Of a stretch of 35,384 nucleotides of DNA, positions 16,018 to 24,456 are shown one piece after another. Source of the stretch: an uncultured Clostridia bacterium (GTDB taxonomy: Bacteria > Bacillota > Clostridia > Christensenellales > Aristaeellaceae). Below the pieces are notes generated by a model that had not been told where the DNA came from, ran no database searches, and worked only from the letters and a program-made list of their open reading frames with translations. The stretch spans positions 1 to 35,384 of the forward strand of contig CAKUFA010000025.1 of assembly GCA_934647165.1 (NCBI GenBank). The letters run 5' to 3'. How positions within the stretch are numbered: position 1 is the first letter of the stretch; each line of letters begins with the position of its first letter. The position numbers and the translations under genes were made by a program.

Positions 16018-16428
16018 TTAGTGGCAGCCGCCGCAGTTGGAACAGGATCCTGTGCAGCCGCTATGGTTATGGCCATCCTCGTCTCCTGTTTCCCCGGTGA
16101 TGATAAGGCGTAAAAGCCGGTTTACATTTTCCATCATCTGGCTGAATTCGCCGCGTGCCTCCTGAAGCTCCTTTACCAGCGGCACTTCATTCATGCGCTT
16201 TTCCGCTGCTTCCATTTCTTCGCCAGCTTTGGCCAGCGCTTCATGATCCATATTGTTATCTGCCAGGATATGTTCCACTGCCTGCCGCTTTTCAATCAAT
16301 TCCGCAATGGCCTTGCTGGCTGCCTCATCCGTTGTTACCTGAAGTTCTGCCTTGTGCATCCGCTGATAAATCTCACTGTCCAATATCGCTTCGCCAAGCT
16401 TCTGCGCCTGCTCTAAAACATTCTGCAT
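16018..16428 (-). CDS. ymcA: YlbF/YmcA (RicA/RicF) family protein with Cys/His-rich tail
   Basis: A 136-residue, mostly helical protein of the YlbF/YmcA family, ending in GHNHSGCTGSCSNCGGCH. Position after miaB and before mutS points to YmcA (RicA). In B. subtilis RicA, RicF and RicT form a complex carrying [4Fe-4S] clusters that affects RNA maturation by RNase Y, competence, biofilm and sporulation. The tail here has four Cys and three His and is a natural place for a metal centre. AAGGCGG lies 8 bases before the ATG. The YlbF and YaaT partners are not in this window. Confidence 0.85.
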   Translation of the reverse strand: MQNVLEQAQKLGEAILDSEIYQRMHKAELQVTTDEAASKAIAELIEKRQAVEHILADNNMDHEALAKAGEEMEAAEKRMNEVPLVKELQEARGEFSQMMENVNRLLRLIITGETGDEDGHNHSGCTGSCSNCGGCH

Positions 16429-16444
16429 GTCCGTTACCGCCTTT

Positions 16445-17860
16445 TCATTCTCTGTTTTGGTTGATTCTTTGTGCCATCAACGTGTTGTTCTTAATTTCTG
16501 TTACCTTTACGTGTACGATGTTTCCTATATCATCTGCACTGCCTGGCAACGTAATCGATACGCCATGGCGGCCTTTGCCGGAAACAGCTTCGTTGCTTCG
16601 GCGGCTGAACCCTTCTACCAGTACTTCTTCTTCCTGTCCAAGGAACCTTTCCATGGCATGCCGCTGATGGAGCTCCTGCATGGCAATTAACCGCTGAATA
16701 CGTTCTGACGCGACCTCTGGTGCAATTTGTCCGGGCATACTGGCCGCCCTTGTTCCACTTCTTGGCGAATAGATGAAAGTGAAAGCCGAATCGTACTCCA
16801 CCTGTTCCACTAAGGATAGGGTGTCCTGGAACTGTGTCTCTGTTTCACCGGGGAAAGCAACAATGATATCTGTCGTAAGTCCAATTCCCGGTACCGCGCT
16901 GCGCAACGCATGCAGTCTTTCCAGATACCGTGCCCTGTCATAATGGCGGTTCATTTGCCGAAGAATTTCGTCATTGCCTGATTGTACCGGCAAGTGGAAT
17001 TGCGGTAACACGTGCCTGCTTGTGCCCATCACATCAATCAACTCATCGGACAAATCCTTAGGATGGGAGGTCATAAAACGAATGCGCTCAATACCCATGC
17101 TATCCAGCTTTTGCAGCAGGGATGCGAAATTCGTATCTTTTTCTAATCCCTTCCCATAGGAATTCACATTTTGCCCGAGCAGCATGATTTCCTTCACACC
17201 TTGTTTTTGCAGCGCTTCGGCTTCATGCAGAATTGCATCCATACTCCGGCTGCGTTCTCGTCCGCGTACATAGGGTACGACGCAATAGGAGCAGAAGTTG
17301 TCACATCCATACATGATGGTGATGTAAGCCGCATCCTTGCGCAGCCGCTGCACCGGCATGTTTTCAGGAATCACATCTTTGTCATCCACTTCAACCACGG
17401 CGTGCTCTTCTGTCAGTGTGCGATACAGCATTTCAGGCAGCCTATACAAATTCGCCGTGCCAAAGGCCAGGTCAATAAAACGATATTGCCGGAGGATTTT
17501 TTCGGCCATGCCGGGCTGCTGCACCATGCAGCCGCACACGGCAATTTTCAGGCGCGGGTTCAGCTTGCGCACTTCCTTGAGCCACGTCACATTCCCCAGC
17601 GCCCGGCGCTCGGCATTATCACGTACACAGCAGGTGTTGAAAATCACAAAATCTGCTTTCTCACGCGAGGCAGCTTCGTTCATTCCCATTTCTTTGAGCA
17701 TACCTGCCAGATATTCGCTATCATGGGCATTCATCTGACAACCATAGGTCACCACATGAAAGCTGCGCGGTCTTTCCGGCAGCGCGCGCACCTGCGCGGT
17801 ATAAAGCTGCTGTTCCTCCATCTGTTCCGCGCTCACCAGCTTCCTTGCGCGTTCAGCCAT
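16445..17860 (-). CDS. miaB: tRNA-2-methylthio-N6-dimethylallyladenosine synthase MiaB
   Basis: A 471-residue methylthiotransferase. The N-terminal UPF0004 domain binds an auxiliary cluster (TYGCQMNAHDSE, FNTCCVRDNAE, VCGCMVQ); the radical-SAM domain has CDNFCSYC starting near residue 185 and GQNVNSYG; a TRAM domain closes the protein. It adds a methylthio group to i6A37, the base made by MiaA. The ATG lies in an 8-base overlap with the end of rng and follows AAGGAGGAAGAGC. Confidence 0.97.
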   Translation of the reverse strand: MAERARKLVSAEQMEEQQLYTAQVRALPERPRSFHVVTYGCQMNAHDSEYLAGMLKEMGMNEAASREKADFVIFNTCCVRDNAERRALGNVTWLKEVRKLNPRLKIAVCGCMVQQPGMAEKILRQYRFIDLAFGTANLYRLPEMLYRTLTEEHAVVEVDDKDVIPENMPVQRLRKDAAYITIMYGCDNFCSYCVVPYVRGRERSRSMDAILHEAEALQKQGVKEIMLLGQNVNSYGKGLEKDTNFASLLQKLDSMGIERIRFMTSHPKDLSDELIDVMGTSRHVLPQFHLPVQSGNDEILRQMNRHYDRARYLERLHALRSAVPGIGLTTDIIVAFPGETETQFQDTLSLVEQVEYDSAFTFIYSPRSGTRAASMPGQIAPEVASERIQRLIAMQELHQRHAMERFLGQEEEVLVEGFSRRSNEAVSGKGRHGVSITLPGSADDIGNIVHVKVTEIKNNTLMAQRINQNRE

Positions 17861-19034
17861 GCTCTTCCTCCTTGCATCTCACCCGCCCGGTACCTGCACA
17901 GGCAGGGCAGCTTATCGTCCATTCGTCCCGAAGTGTGCGCCTTAACCGCTTACGGGTCATTTCCATCAGCCCAAGGGATGTGAACCCGTGCACGACCGTC
18001 TTCATGCGATCCCTCAAGCATGCCTGCCGCAGTCTTTCTTCCACCATCCGGCGCGATGCTTCTTCTTTCATGTCGATGAAGTCAATAATGATCACACCGC
18101 CAAGGTTTCGCAGCCTGAGCTGGCGCACAATTTCATCACAAGCTTCCAGGTTTACTTTACATACTGTTTCTTCCAACACCTTTTCACCTGTAAAGCGCGC
18201 GCTGTTCACATCAATAGCTGTCAACGCCTCGCACTGATCAATCACCAGATTACCGCCGCCTGGCAGCTGCACGGTTCTTTGCAGTGCCTGATTGCGCTGA
18301 CTTATAAGATGCGCCGTCTCCATCAGATTGTCATCCGTTAGGTCTGTCGGATACGTATCTTGAAGCAGTTTTGCCGTTTCCTGGCTGTTCAGCACAATGC
18401 GGTCGATCCCGCGGGGAGCGTAGTCCCGCAAAGTGCTATCCAACAGAGACTTTTCTTCTGCAATGACGGACGGTGCCGGTGCTGTCGCCGCTTGATGGAC
18501 AATCTCCTGCCAGCGGCCGTAAAGCGCTTCTGTTTCCTGCAAAACAGAAGCAGTATCTGCGTTCTCGGCAGATGTTCGCATCACAAGGCCAAACCGATCC
18601 CGTGCAAGATCATGCCCGAGTTGTTGCAGCCTTCGTCTGCTCTCCCCTTCAACTTTAGCTGAAACGCCGATATAGCGGTTGCAGGGCATCAACAGCACAT
18701 ACTGGCCGCAAAGCGTCACATCACGTGTCAGAAAAGCACCTTTCTGATCATGGGCTTCTCTCTTCACCTGAACCAGCACACGCTCTCCGCATCGCAGTTG
18801 ATTGGAAACAAAGGACAGGCTTTTTTCTTCCAACGGCAAAAAACCGTTTCGCTTTTGTCCAATGTTCACAAATGCAGCATTCATCCCGCTTGCTATGCGT
18901 TCCACTTTGCCCAGATAGATGCTCTCTGCATCGCTTGCTTTTCCTGTATCGCGCAGATATTCTACCAAGCGCCCGTCTTCCACCACGGCAAGTTCCGTTT
19001 GTTCGCCTTGCTTCACGTAAATTTCACGCGTCAT
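17853..19034 (-). CDS. rng: Ribonuclease E/G family protein
   Basis: A 393-residue RNase G-like protein, without the long scaffold tail of E. coli RNase E. It has an S1 RNA-binding domain (about 36-115, YLGKVERIASGMNAAFVNIG), the catalytic aspartates Asp275 in AIDVNSARF and Asp318 in IIIDFIDM, and the zinc-link Cys376 and Cys379 in CPACAGTGRV. It should cleave single-stranded RNA in rRNA and mRNA processing. It overlaps the TIGR03936 gene by 4 bases and miaB by 8. The usual downstream rplU-ysxB-rpmA genes are replaced by miaB. Confidence 0.93.
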   Translation of the reverse strand: MTREIYVKQGEQTELAVVEDGRLVEYLRDTGKASDAESIYLGKVERIASGMNAAFVNIGQKRNGFLPLEEKSLSFVSNQLRCGERVLVQVKREAHDQKGAFLTRDVTLCGQYVLLMPCNRYIGVSAKVEGESRRRLQQLGHDLARDRFGLVMRTSAENADTASVLQETEALYGRWQEIVHQAATAPAPSVIAEEKSLLDSTLRDYAPRGIDRIVLNSQETAKLLQDTYPTDLTDDNLMETAHLISQRNQALQRTVQLPGGGNLVIDQCEALTAIDVNSARFTGEKVLEETVCKVNLEACDEIVRQLRLRNLGGVIIIDFIDMKEEASRRMVEERLRQACLRDRMKTVVHGFTSLGLMEMTRKRLRRTLRDEWTISCPACAGTGRVRCKEEEHG

Positions 19035-19696
19035 AGTGTCTCCAGCGGCTGTAGGAACCCGTCGGCGTTCAGCCCCAATAGCCTTTCACGGGTTACCATC
19101 ACCCGTGGGATTTCGCAACCGGCAAAGGAGCACAGTGCATTCACCAGCATGTCCGGCTTGCAGGATACCGTTTCCGTCAGCGCCAGCATGGCATACAGGT
19201 GACCTTCCGCATAGCTGAGATTGTGAATTAGCGGGCGAATGTCCGTTTCCTTTATCCCACTTTTTGTCTTGCGCATGGCCATAATGCTTTCCTGTGCAAG
19301 GAAAGCGTCCAGTGCATCTCCGCACTTTTGAGCCACTGTGTCATTCAACAAATGGATATCATATTGCGCAGCCTTTACCATCGCCATCAGTGCCGGATGC
19401 TTTTCGGGCAGCACCCGCACCATGGACAGCTGCATTTCCGGCGGCAAGGCACGGTTCATGGCTTGCAGGAACGCGTCCTCTGTTACGTCAGAATCAAGCG
19501 TTACTTCCATCAACTCACGCTTACCGATGGCGCCAACCGACAGCGGCGATGCAAACGTCAGCAAAATGTGGGGATTGAACCCCTGAGAATAGCTTACCGG
19601 TAATCCTGAACGGCGAAGCGCCCGCTGCATGGATCGCATAATATCCAAGTGACCAACATGCCGAAGCCGCTGTCCTTTTTCAAATACGGCCATCAT
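19031..19696 (-). CDS. TIGR03936-type radical-SAM-linked protein (DUF2344)
   Basis: A 221-residue protein beginning MMAVFEKGQRLRHVGHLDIMRSMQRALRRSGLP and GFNPH, the hallmark of the DUF2344/TIGR03936 family. In some genomes this domain is fused to the C-terminus of the TIGR03960 radical-SAM protein; here it is separate. The ATG at 19696 overlaps the radical-SAM stop codon as ATGA, which implies translational coupling. Function is unknown; linkage with RNase G and tRNA modification genes suggests RNA-related work. A frame extending to 19759 is only overlap with the neighbour. Confidence 0.9.
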   Translation of the reverse strand: MMAVFEKGQRLRHVGHLDIMRSMQRALRRSGLPVSYSQGFNPHILLTFASPLSVGAIGKRELMEVTLDSDVTEDAFLQAMNRALPPEMQLSMVRVLPEKHPALMAMVKAAQYDIHLLNDTVAQKCGDALDAFLAQESIMAMRKTKSGIKETDIRPLIHNLSYAEGHLYAMLALTETVSCKPDMLVNALCSFAGCEIPRVMVTRERLLGLNADGFLQPLETL

Positions 19697-21540
19697 TTGC
19701 AAAACGAACACACCCCTTCGTAACGCTGCAAGCCGCAGCCATTGCATCCCTTGCGGCAATCTTTGGTGGTTTCGGCACGCTCGGCCTTTTCTTTTTCATG
19801 CCAAAGATACTGCTTTGTTACGCCGGCATCAATGAAGTCCCAAGGCAGGATTTCATTCTTTTCGCGCCTGCGATAGGCGTAAAATTCCGGATCGACATGG
19901 CATGTCTCAAAAGCTTCCATCCACTTGTCAAACTTGAATTGCTCACTCCATCCGTCCAGGATGCAACCAAGCTCGAATGCCTTGAGCAGCACTTGCCCCA
20001 TCCGTCTGTCACCACGGGCAAAGCATGCTTCCAGATAGCTCAGCTCCGGCTCATGCCAGTTGAAATTGACACCTTTGATTCCACGCAGCACCCCGCGAAG
20101 ATACGCCTGTTTGTCCTTAATTTGCTGCTGGGTATCCTGCGGCTCCCACTGAAAGGGTGTAAAGGGCTTCGGCACAAAGCTGGATGCACTGCATGTAACA
20201 CGCAGTCCCTTGGCGCGCTGCTCCTTCGGCACGGCAAAGTATGCGCTCACACACTTGCGGGCAAGGTCGCCAATCCCATCCAGATCTTGTAGCGTTTCCG
20301 TAGGCAGACCGATCATAAAATAGAGTTTCACCGAACTCCAACCGCCACGGAAGGCATCATTGACCTTTTCCATCAGGTCTTCCTCGGTTACGCCTTTGTT
20401 AATCACATCACGCAACCGCTGTGTTCCGGCCTCCGGTGCAAAAGTCAGGCTGGATTTGTGCACCTTCTGTGTTTCCTCAAGCGATTCCTTCAGCACGCTG
20501 TCAATGCGCAGAGATGGTAAACTCACCGATACATGCTTTTTCTCAAAAGCCTTCATCAGCTCGCGAATCAGTTCCGGCAGGCACGAATAATCGCCGCTGG
20601 ACAGGCTGGAAAGGCTGATTTCTTCATAACCTGTTGTGTTTTCAAGGCTAGTGGCCAACTCCAGCAATCGCTCCAGGCTTCGTTCGCGCACCGGGCGATA
20701 AAGCATGCCCGCTTCACAGAAACGGCATCCGCGCGTGCATCCGCGCATAATCTCCAGCATAATACGGTCATGGATGATCTCCGTATAAGGCACCGGAATG
20801 TCCATGGGATAATATGCACTATTCAGATCCGTCACAATGCGCTTGTTAACCTTAGCAGGCGCTTCAGGGCAGTTTGGCGTAAATGCTGCAATCGTGCCAT
20901 CCTCGTTGTAGTGCACATCATATAGGCTGGGAACATACACACCATGAATTCCAGCCAACGCTTTGAGCAATTTTTCGCGACTGTCCGTTGTTTTTTTCCA
21001 CGCAGCAATAAGATCGCAAACCTCCAACATGACCTCTTCGCCATCACCAATCATGAAAGCATCAATCACATCGGCTAATGGTTCTGGATTAAAGGCGCAG
21101 GGGCCGCCGGCCAGCACAATGGGATCATTACGCTCACGCTCAGCCGAGCGCAGCGGAATGTTCGACAACTTCAGCATGGCGAGAATATTGGTATAACTCA
21201 TCTCGTATTGCAGGGTGAAACCCACAGCGTCAAACTCGCTGACCGGGTGACGGCTTTCCAGGGAGAACAGGGGCACCTGTTCCTGCTCCATCAACGCCAT
21301 CATATCTACCCATGGCATGCACACACGTTCACATAGCATGTTTTCCCGCTGATTTATCAATCCGTATAGAATTTTCATGCCAAGGTGAGACATGGCAACT
21401 TCATATGTATCCGGGAAGCAGAACGCGAATGTCAAATCTAATCCTTCCCAGTCTTTATGTACAGCGTTCATCTCGCCGCCTGTATAGCGGGATGCCTTCT
21501 GCACTTTTTCCAACATGGCTTCAATTTTCTGGTCGTTCAA
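19693..21540 (-). CDS. TIGR03960 family B12-binding-domain/radical-SAM protein
   Basis: A 615-residue protein: an N-terminal cobalamin-binding-like domain (PDTYEVAMSHLGMKILY, then DAVGFTLQYEMSYTNIL and IVLAGGPCAFNPEP), a radical-SAM core with CTRGCRFCEAG (Cys near 268, 272, 275), and a Cys-rich end CRKGCNGCGLQ...CSFCK that may hold a further metal site. The family occurs across Firmicutes, nearly always next to TIGR03936 and rng; no reaction is established. It is first in the nine-gene run to 9187, behind the promoter at 21587-21615, with AAGGAGG upstream of the start. Confidence 0.93.
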   Translation of the reverse strand: MNDQKIEAMLEKVQKASRYTGGEMNAVHKDWEGLDLTFAFCFPDTYEVAMSHLGMKILYGLINQRENMLCERVCMPWVDMMALMEQEQVPLFSLESRHPVSEFDAVGFTLQYEMSYTNILAMLKLSNIPLRSAERERNDPIVLAGGPCAFNPEPLADVIDAFMIGDGEEVMLEVCDLIAAWKKTTDSREKLLKALAGIHGVYVPSLYDVHYNEDGTIAAFTPNCPEAPAKVNKRIVTDLNSAYYPMDIPVPYTEIIHDRIMLEIMRGCTRGCRFCEAGMLYRPVRERSLERLLELATSLENTTGYEEISLSSLSSGDYSCLPELIRELMKAFEKKHVSVSLPSLRIDSVLKESLEETQKVHKSSLTFAPEAGTQRLRDVINKGVTEEDLMEKVNDAFRGGWSSVKLYFMIGLPTETLQDLDGIGDLARKCVSAYFAVPKEQRAKGLRVTCSASSFVPKPFTPFQWEPQDTQQQIKDKQAYLRGVLRGIKGVNFNWHEPELSYLEACFARGDRRMGQVLLKAFELGCILDGWSEQFKFDKWMEAFETCHVDPEFYAYRRREKNEILPWDFIDAGVTKQYLWHEKEKAERAETTKDCRKGCNGCGLQRYEGVCSFCK

Positions 21541-21557
21541 AAGCGACTGCCTCCTTC

Positions 21558-21579
21558 ATGATGCATCATTTTATGATGC
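21558..21579. repeat. ATGATGC/GCATCAT dyads in the leader
   Basis: ATGATGCATCAT (21558-21569) is a 12-base palindrome, and its right half GCATCAT (21563-21569) is repeated in inverted form as ATGATGC (21573-21579) after TTT. The cluster lies between the -10 box and the ribosome site of the TIGR03960 gene and could be an operator or a leader hairpin. No regulator is recognised. Confidence 0.5.
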
Positions 21580-21586
21580 TCCTGTT

Positions 21587-21615
21587 ACTGTATCATTTTT
21601 ACTCGGTTGGGTCAA
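21587..21615 (-). promoter_or_regulatory. Promoter of the nine-gene TIGR03960-mutSL-miaA run
   Basis: TTGACC (21610-21615), a 17-base spacer and TACAGT (21587-21592) on the minus strand, about 47 bases upstream of the start codon. The -10 is imperfect. Confidence 0.65.
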
Positions 21616-21646
21616 TTCTTTTTTGCTGTGGAAACTTGGTTTCATA

Positions 21647-21682
21647 GCAAAATCCAGCGGCTTGCCATCCGCTGGATTTTGC
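21647..21682 (-). terminator. Long perfect hairpin after the capA-like gene
   Basis: A 14-base-pair perfect inverted repeat (21647-21660 with 21669-21682, 8-base loop) begins 10 bases after the CapA-like stop codon. The U-run (GGATTTTGC) lies in the 3' arm rather than after it, so this is a strong but not fully classical terminator. Confidence 0.7.
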
Positions 21683-21692
21683 TGCATCTGCA

Positions 21693-23012
21693 TCAGTTCG
21701 TCAAGCTCACAGGCGAACCCTCCAGCGCAGTCTGAACTGTCTTAAGCGCACGCGTCATGGCGGTTTGCTGATCTTCGCTCATTCCATCAGGCGCAAACGT
21801 GTTGCTCGGCAGCACACGATAATGGTATTGCCCATCCTGCTTATAACGCCAGATGTAAGTAGGCACACCCTGTATCTGCACAATGGAAACCTTTCCTTCG
21901 TCGTTCACGCTGATGGTCAAACGCAAAAGCACGCCCGCCACATTAAGATTCTTACGGGAATCTCCAAGCAGCATGCCAAGTGAGTAGGCACACAACACTT
22001 TGCGCCCGTCCGCAGTGTTCAGCCAGGTTACCTGCTGTACGGTTTTCGACCCGGCGCCAAGGATCACATCAGCCCCTGCATCTGCTAAACTTTGTGCCAG
22101 CGCCTGCTGCGTCTTTGTCGGTGCGGTTTTTCCGTTCTGCCCCCAGTTCAAAGAGACTACAACCACCTGTGCGCCTGCATTTCGTGCCTGCTGAATGTCT
22201 GTGGTCATGGTTGTCTCATCGATCAGTGGAATAACAGTGTCCGCATTCTCCTTTTTGATCTTTTTCTTTCCTGCGGAATTCAATGCATCAATGTAATGAA
22301 GCAGCGCTACTTTCACACCGCCGAGTGTCAGCATAACCGGATTGGCAGGTTGTTCTGCCTGTGCTGTTGCACCAATAACCGCAAGTCCTTTTCCGCGCAG
22401 AGCATTGATGGTGCTTTGCACACCGGTAATTCCTTGATCGTATACGGAAGGAAACCCAAGCGCCACTGCTGTCACACCCGCAGTGGTCAGCATGGGAACC
22501 GTCTGTTCGGGCGTTACTGTCTCGGAATATTTGGCATCGCTTGCAATCAGGTTTTCAAACGTCACCATTGTCAAATCCGCTTGCATAGACGGCGCAAGAA
22601 GCGACAGAATGTCCGTGAAATCATAATCCTTCGCATCACTGTAATAGGCAGACTTGCGCACAGCGGTTTCTACCATCACACTTCCGCCGGCACACAGGGT
22701 GAAAACGCTTTCTGATTCCTTTTGTGTTTCATCGGTCGGCTGCGGTGCAAGGGTTGGCACGGGTGTCGCATGCACGGTCGGCACAGCTGTTTTCTCTGTA
22801 CTGTCCTGAATGGGAATATCATTCAAACTGAGCTTTGGAATGCTGGACAAATTCATCGCGCTCAATACTTGGGATGAATCAATCTCCAGATTTGTCTTGC
22901 CCTGTAACCGCGGCAGCACCACGGCTAACGCCCCTAGGACGCACAGCGTAAGCGACAGCATCAAAATCGTGCCGAAGGAGATGCCCCTGCGTTTGCCGTT
23001 TCTTCTCCGCAT
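21693..23012 (-). CDS. CapA family (poly-gamma-glutamate synthesis-like) membrane-anchored protein
   Basis: A 439-residue protein with a basic N-terminus (MRRRNGKRRG), one membrane helix (about 12-33), a Thr/Pro-rich linker (about 70-95, VPTVHATPVPTLAPQPTDE) and an outside domain of the CapA/PGA_cap type, related to calcineurin-like phosphoesterases: VTFENLIAS, GFPSVYDQGITGVQSTINAL, VVVVSLNWGQNG and ADVILGAGSKTVQ. Some usual ligand residues look changed (LGFPS for LANNH, LNWG for LHWG, GAGSKTVQ for GHHPHVIQ), so catalytic activity is doubtful. GGAGGTGA precedes the ATG. No capBC genes are nearby, so polyglutamate synthesis itself is unlikely. Confidence 0.83.
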   Translation of the reverse strand: MRRRNGKRRGISFGTILMLSLTLCVLGALAVVLPRLQGKTNLEIDSSQVLSAMNLSSIPKLSLNDIPIQDSTEKTAVPTVHATPVPTLAPQPTDETQKESESVFTLCAGGSVMVETAVRKSAYYSDAKDYDFTDILSLLAPSMQADLTMVTFENLIASDAKYSETVTPEQTVPMLTTAGVTAVALGFPSVYDQGITGVQSTINALRGKGLAVIGATAQAEQPANPVMLTLGGVKVALLHYIDALNSAGKKKIKKENADTVIPLIDETTMTTDIQQARNAGAQVVVVSLNWGQNGKTAPTKTQQALAQSLADAGADVILGAGSKTVQQVTWLNTADGRKVLCAYSLGMLLGDSRKNLNVAGVLLRLTISVNDEGKVSIVQIQGVPTYIWRYKQDGQYHYRVLPSNTFAPDGMSEDQQTAMTRALKTVQTALEGSPVSLTN

Positions 23013-23045
23013 GCCGTGTCACCTCCGCCCACGTTTTGTCTTTTA

Positions 23046-23171
23046 TCAAAAAACCTGAGAGAAAATGGCCGCAGCCACCACAGAGAAAATCATCAATCCA
23101 GCCAGTGACAAACTCACCACACGAACCATTGTTTTTTTGCGTTCCTCGCGGGATTTTCCCTTGTTTGCCAT
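23046..23171 (-). CDS. Small single-pass membrane protein (41 residues)
   Basis: A short ORF begins at ATG 23171 with AAGGAG 8 bases upstream. It encodes MANKGKSREERKKTMVRVV followed by a hydrophobic helix (LSLAGLMIFSVVAAAIF) and ends at TGA 23046-23048. The charged, basic head and single helix fit a small inner-membrane protein with the head inside the cell. It lies 25 bases after the CNNM-like gene and 33 bases before the CapA-like gene, on the same strand. I do not recognise a named family and propose no function. Confidence 0.78.
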   Translation of the reverse strand: MANKGKSREERKKTMVRVVSLSLAGLMIFSVVAAAIFSQVF

Positions 23172-23196
23172 GAATCATTCTCCTTAACTGCGAAAA

Positions 23197-24456
23197 TTAA
23201 GCCTGCGCGGCCTGTTCCTGCTCTTTTTTGCACCAAATACGCAGCTGTGTCACTCTGCGCTTTTCCATACCGCTCACCTGGCAGTGATAGCCCGCTGCAT
23301 CAAAGCTGTCGCCAATCTTTGGAATGCAGCCCAGCATCTCGGCTGCCCAGCCGCCAGCCGTGTCAGCTTCATATTCATCCTTTACTTTCAATTTCTCCAT
23401 CAAATCACTCAGCTGCATGGAACCATCCACGGTCCACGAGCCGTCCGGCTGCGTGACCACATCTTCGCTTACATCATCGTGTTCGTCATAGATTTCGCCC
23501 ACCAATTCCTCCAGCACATCCTCCATCGTCACCAGACCTTCGGTTCCGCCAAATTCGTCCAGCAGAATCACCATGTGGGTCTTGGTTGACTGAAACAGTT
23601 TGAGAAGCTTGGAAATCTTCAATGTGGATGATGCCCATACCGGAGGAGTCATGATCTGGCAGATGTCATTGCATCCTGCATGTTGACGAATATAGAAATC
23701 CTTTTCATGCAAAATACCTACCACATGATCCATATCCTCGTGATACACCGGCAACCTAGAATAGCCGCTTTCCCGGAAAAGGTCGGCAGCTTCCTCCATC
23801 GTAGCGGTATCTTCGATTGCCGTCACGTCTACGCGCGGCGTTAGAATGCTCTGCGCATCCTGATCGTTAAATTCAATGGCCGAGCGGATCAGCTCTCCCT
23901 CATGTGCATCCATGCCGCCTTCATGCTGCGCTTCATCCACCATGGTCATCAGTTCATCCTCAATGTGGGTTTCTTCATCCACATGGGCGAAACGTTTGTG
24001 CAGCTTGTTGCGCAAAAGAGAAAACACGGCATCCAGCGGGCGGAAAAGAATCATCATCACTCTGAGCGGATCCACCACAGCCATGGCAATGCGTTCTGCA
24101 TTTTCCTTGGCCAATGTTTTCGGGGTAATTTCGCCAAACGTCAGCACAACAAGCGTAACAACGATGGTGGATAGCGTTGGTCCCATGCTGCCTGCAAAGC
24201 TCGTAAACAACACCGTGCCAATGGAAGCAGCCAGCGTGTTCACAATGTTGTTGCCAATCAGGATGGTGGTCAACAGCCGATCATATTGCTCCGTCAGGTC
24301 AAGCGCCTTTTGCGCAGCACGTTTGCCGTCGGCTGCCATGGTTTTTAACCGCACACGGTTTACTGCAGAAAACGCTGTTTCCGATGCGGAAAAAAAAGCG
24401 GACAACGCCACGCATAGCAAAAGTATCCCAACCAAAAGCCACATGCTTGGGTTCAT
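23197..24456 (-). CDS. CNNM/CorC-type transporter (hemolysin C family) with CBS pair
   Basis: A 419-residue protein: a CNNM (DUF21) membrane domain with AFFSASETAFSAVNRVRLK, IGNNIVNTLAASI and FGEITPKTLAKENAE; a CBS-domain pair (about 205-325: ILTPRVDVTAI, SRLPVYHEDMDHVVGILHEKD, VILLDEFGGTEGLVTMEDVLEELVGEIYDEHD); and a C-terminal CorC_HlyC domain. Bacterial relatives move or control Mg2+ (and sometimes Na+ or Co2+). The leader of about 128 bases holds no riboswitch I can recognise. The ribosome site is poor: AAAGGA lies 13 bases before the ATG. Confidence 0.93.
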   Translation of the reverse strand: MNPSMWLLVGILLLCVALSAFFSASETAFSAVNRVRLKTMAADGKRAAQKALDLTEQYDRLLTTILIGNNIVNTLAASIGTVLFTSFAGSMGPTLSTIVVTLVVLTFGEITPKTLAKENAERIAMAVVDPLRVMMILFRPLDAVFSLLRNKLHKRFAHVDEETHIEDELMTMVDEAQHEGGMDAHEGELIRSAIEFNDQDAQSILTPRVDVTAIEDTATMEEAADLFRESGYSRLPVYHEDMDHVVGILHEKDFYIRQHAGCNDICQIMTPPVWASSTLKISKLLKLFQSTKTHMVILLDEFGGTEGLVTMEDVLEELVGEIYDEHDDVSEDVVTQPDGSWTVDGSMQLSDLMEKLKVKDEYEADTAGGWAAEMLGCIPKIGDSFDAAGYHCQVSGMEKRRVTQLRIWCKKEQEQAAQA

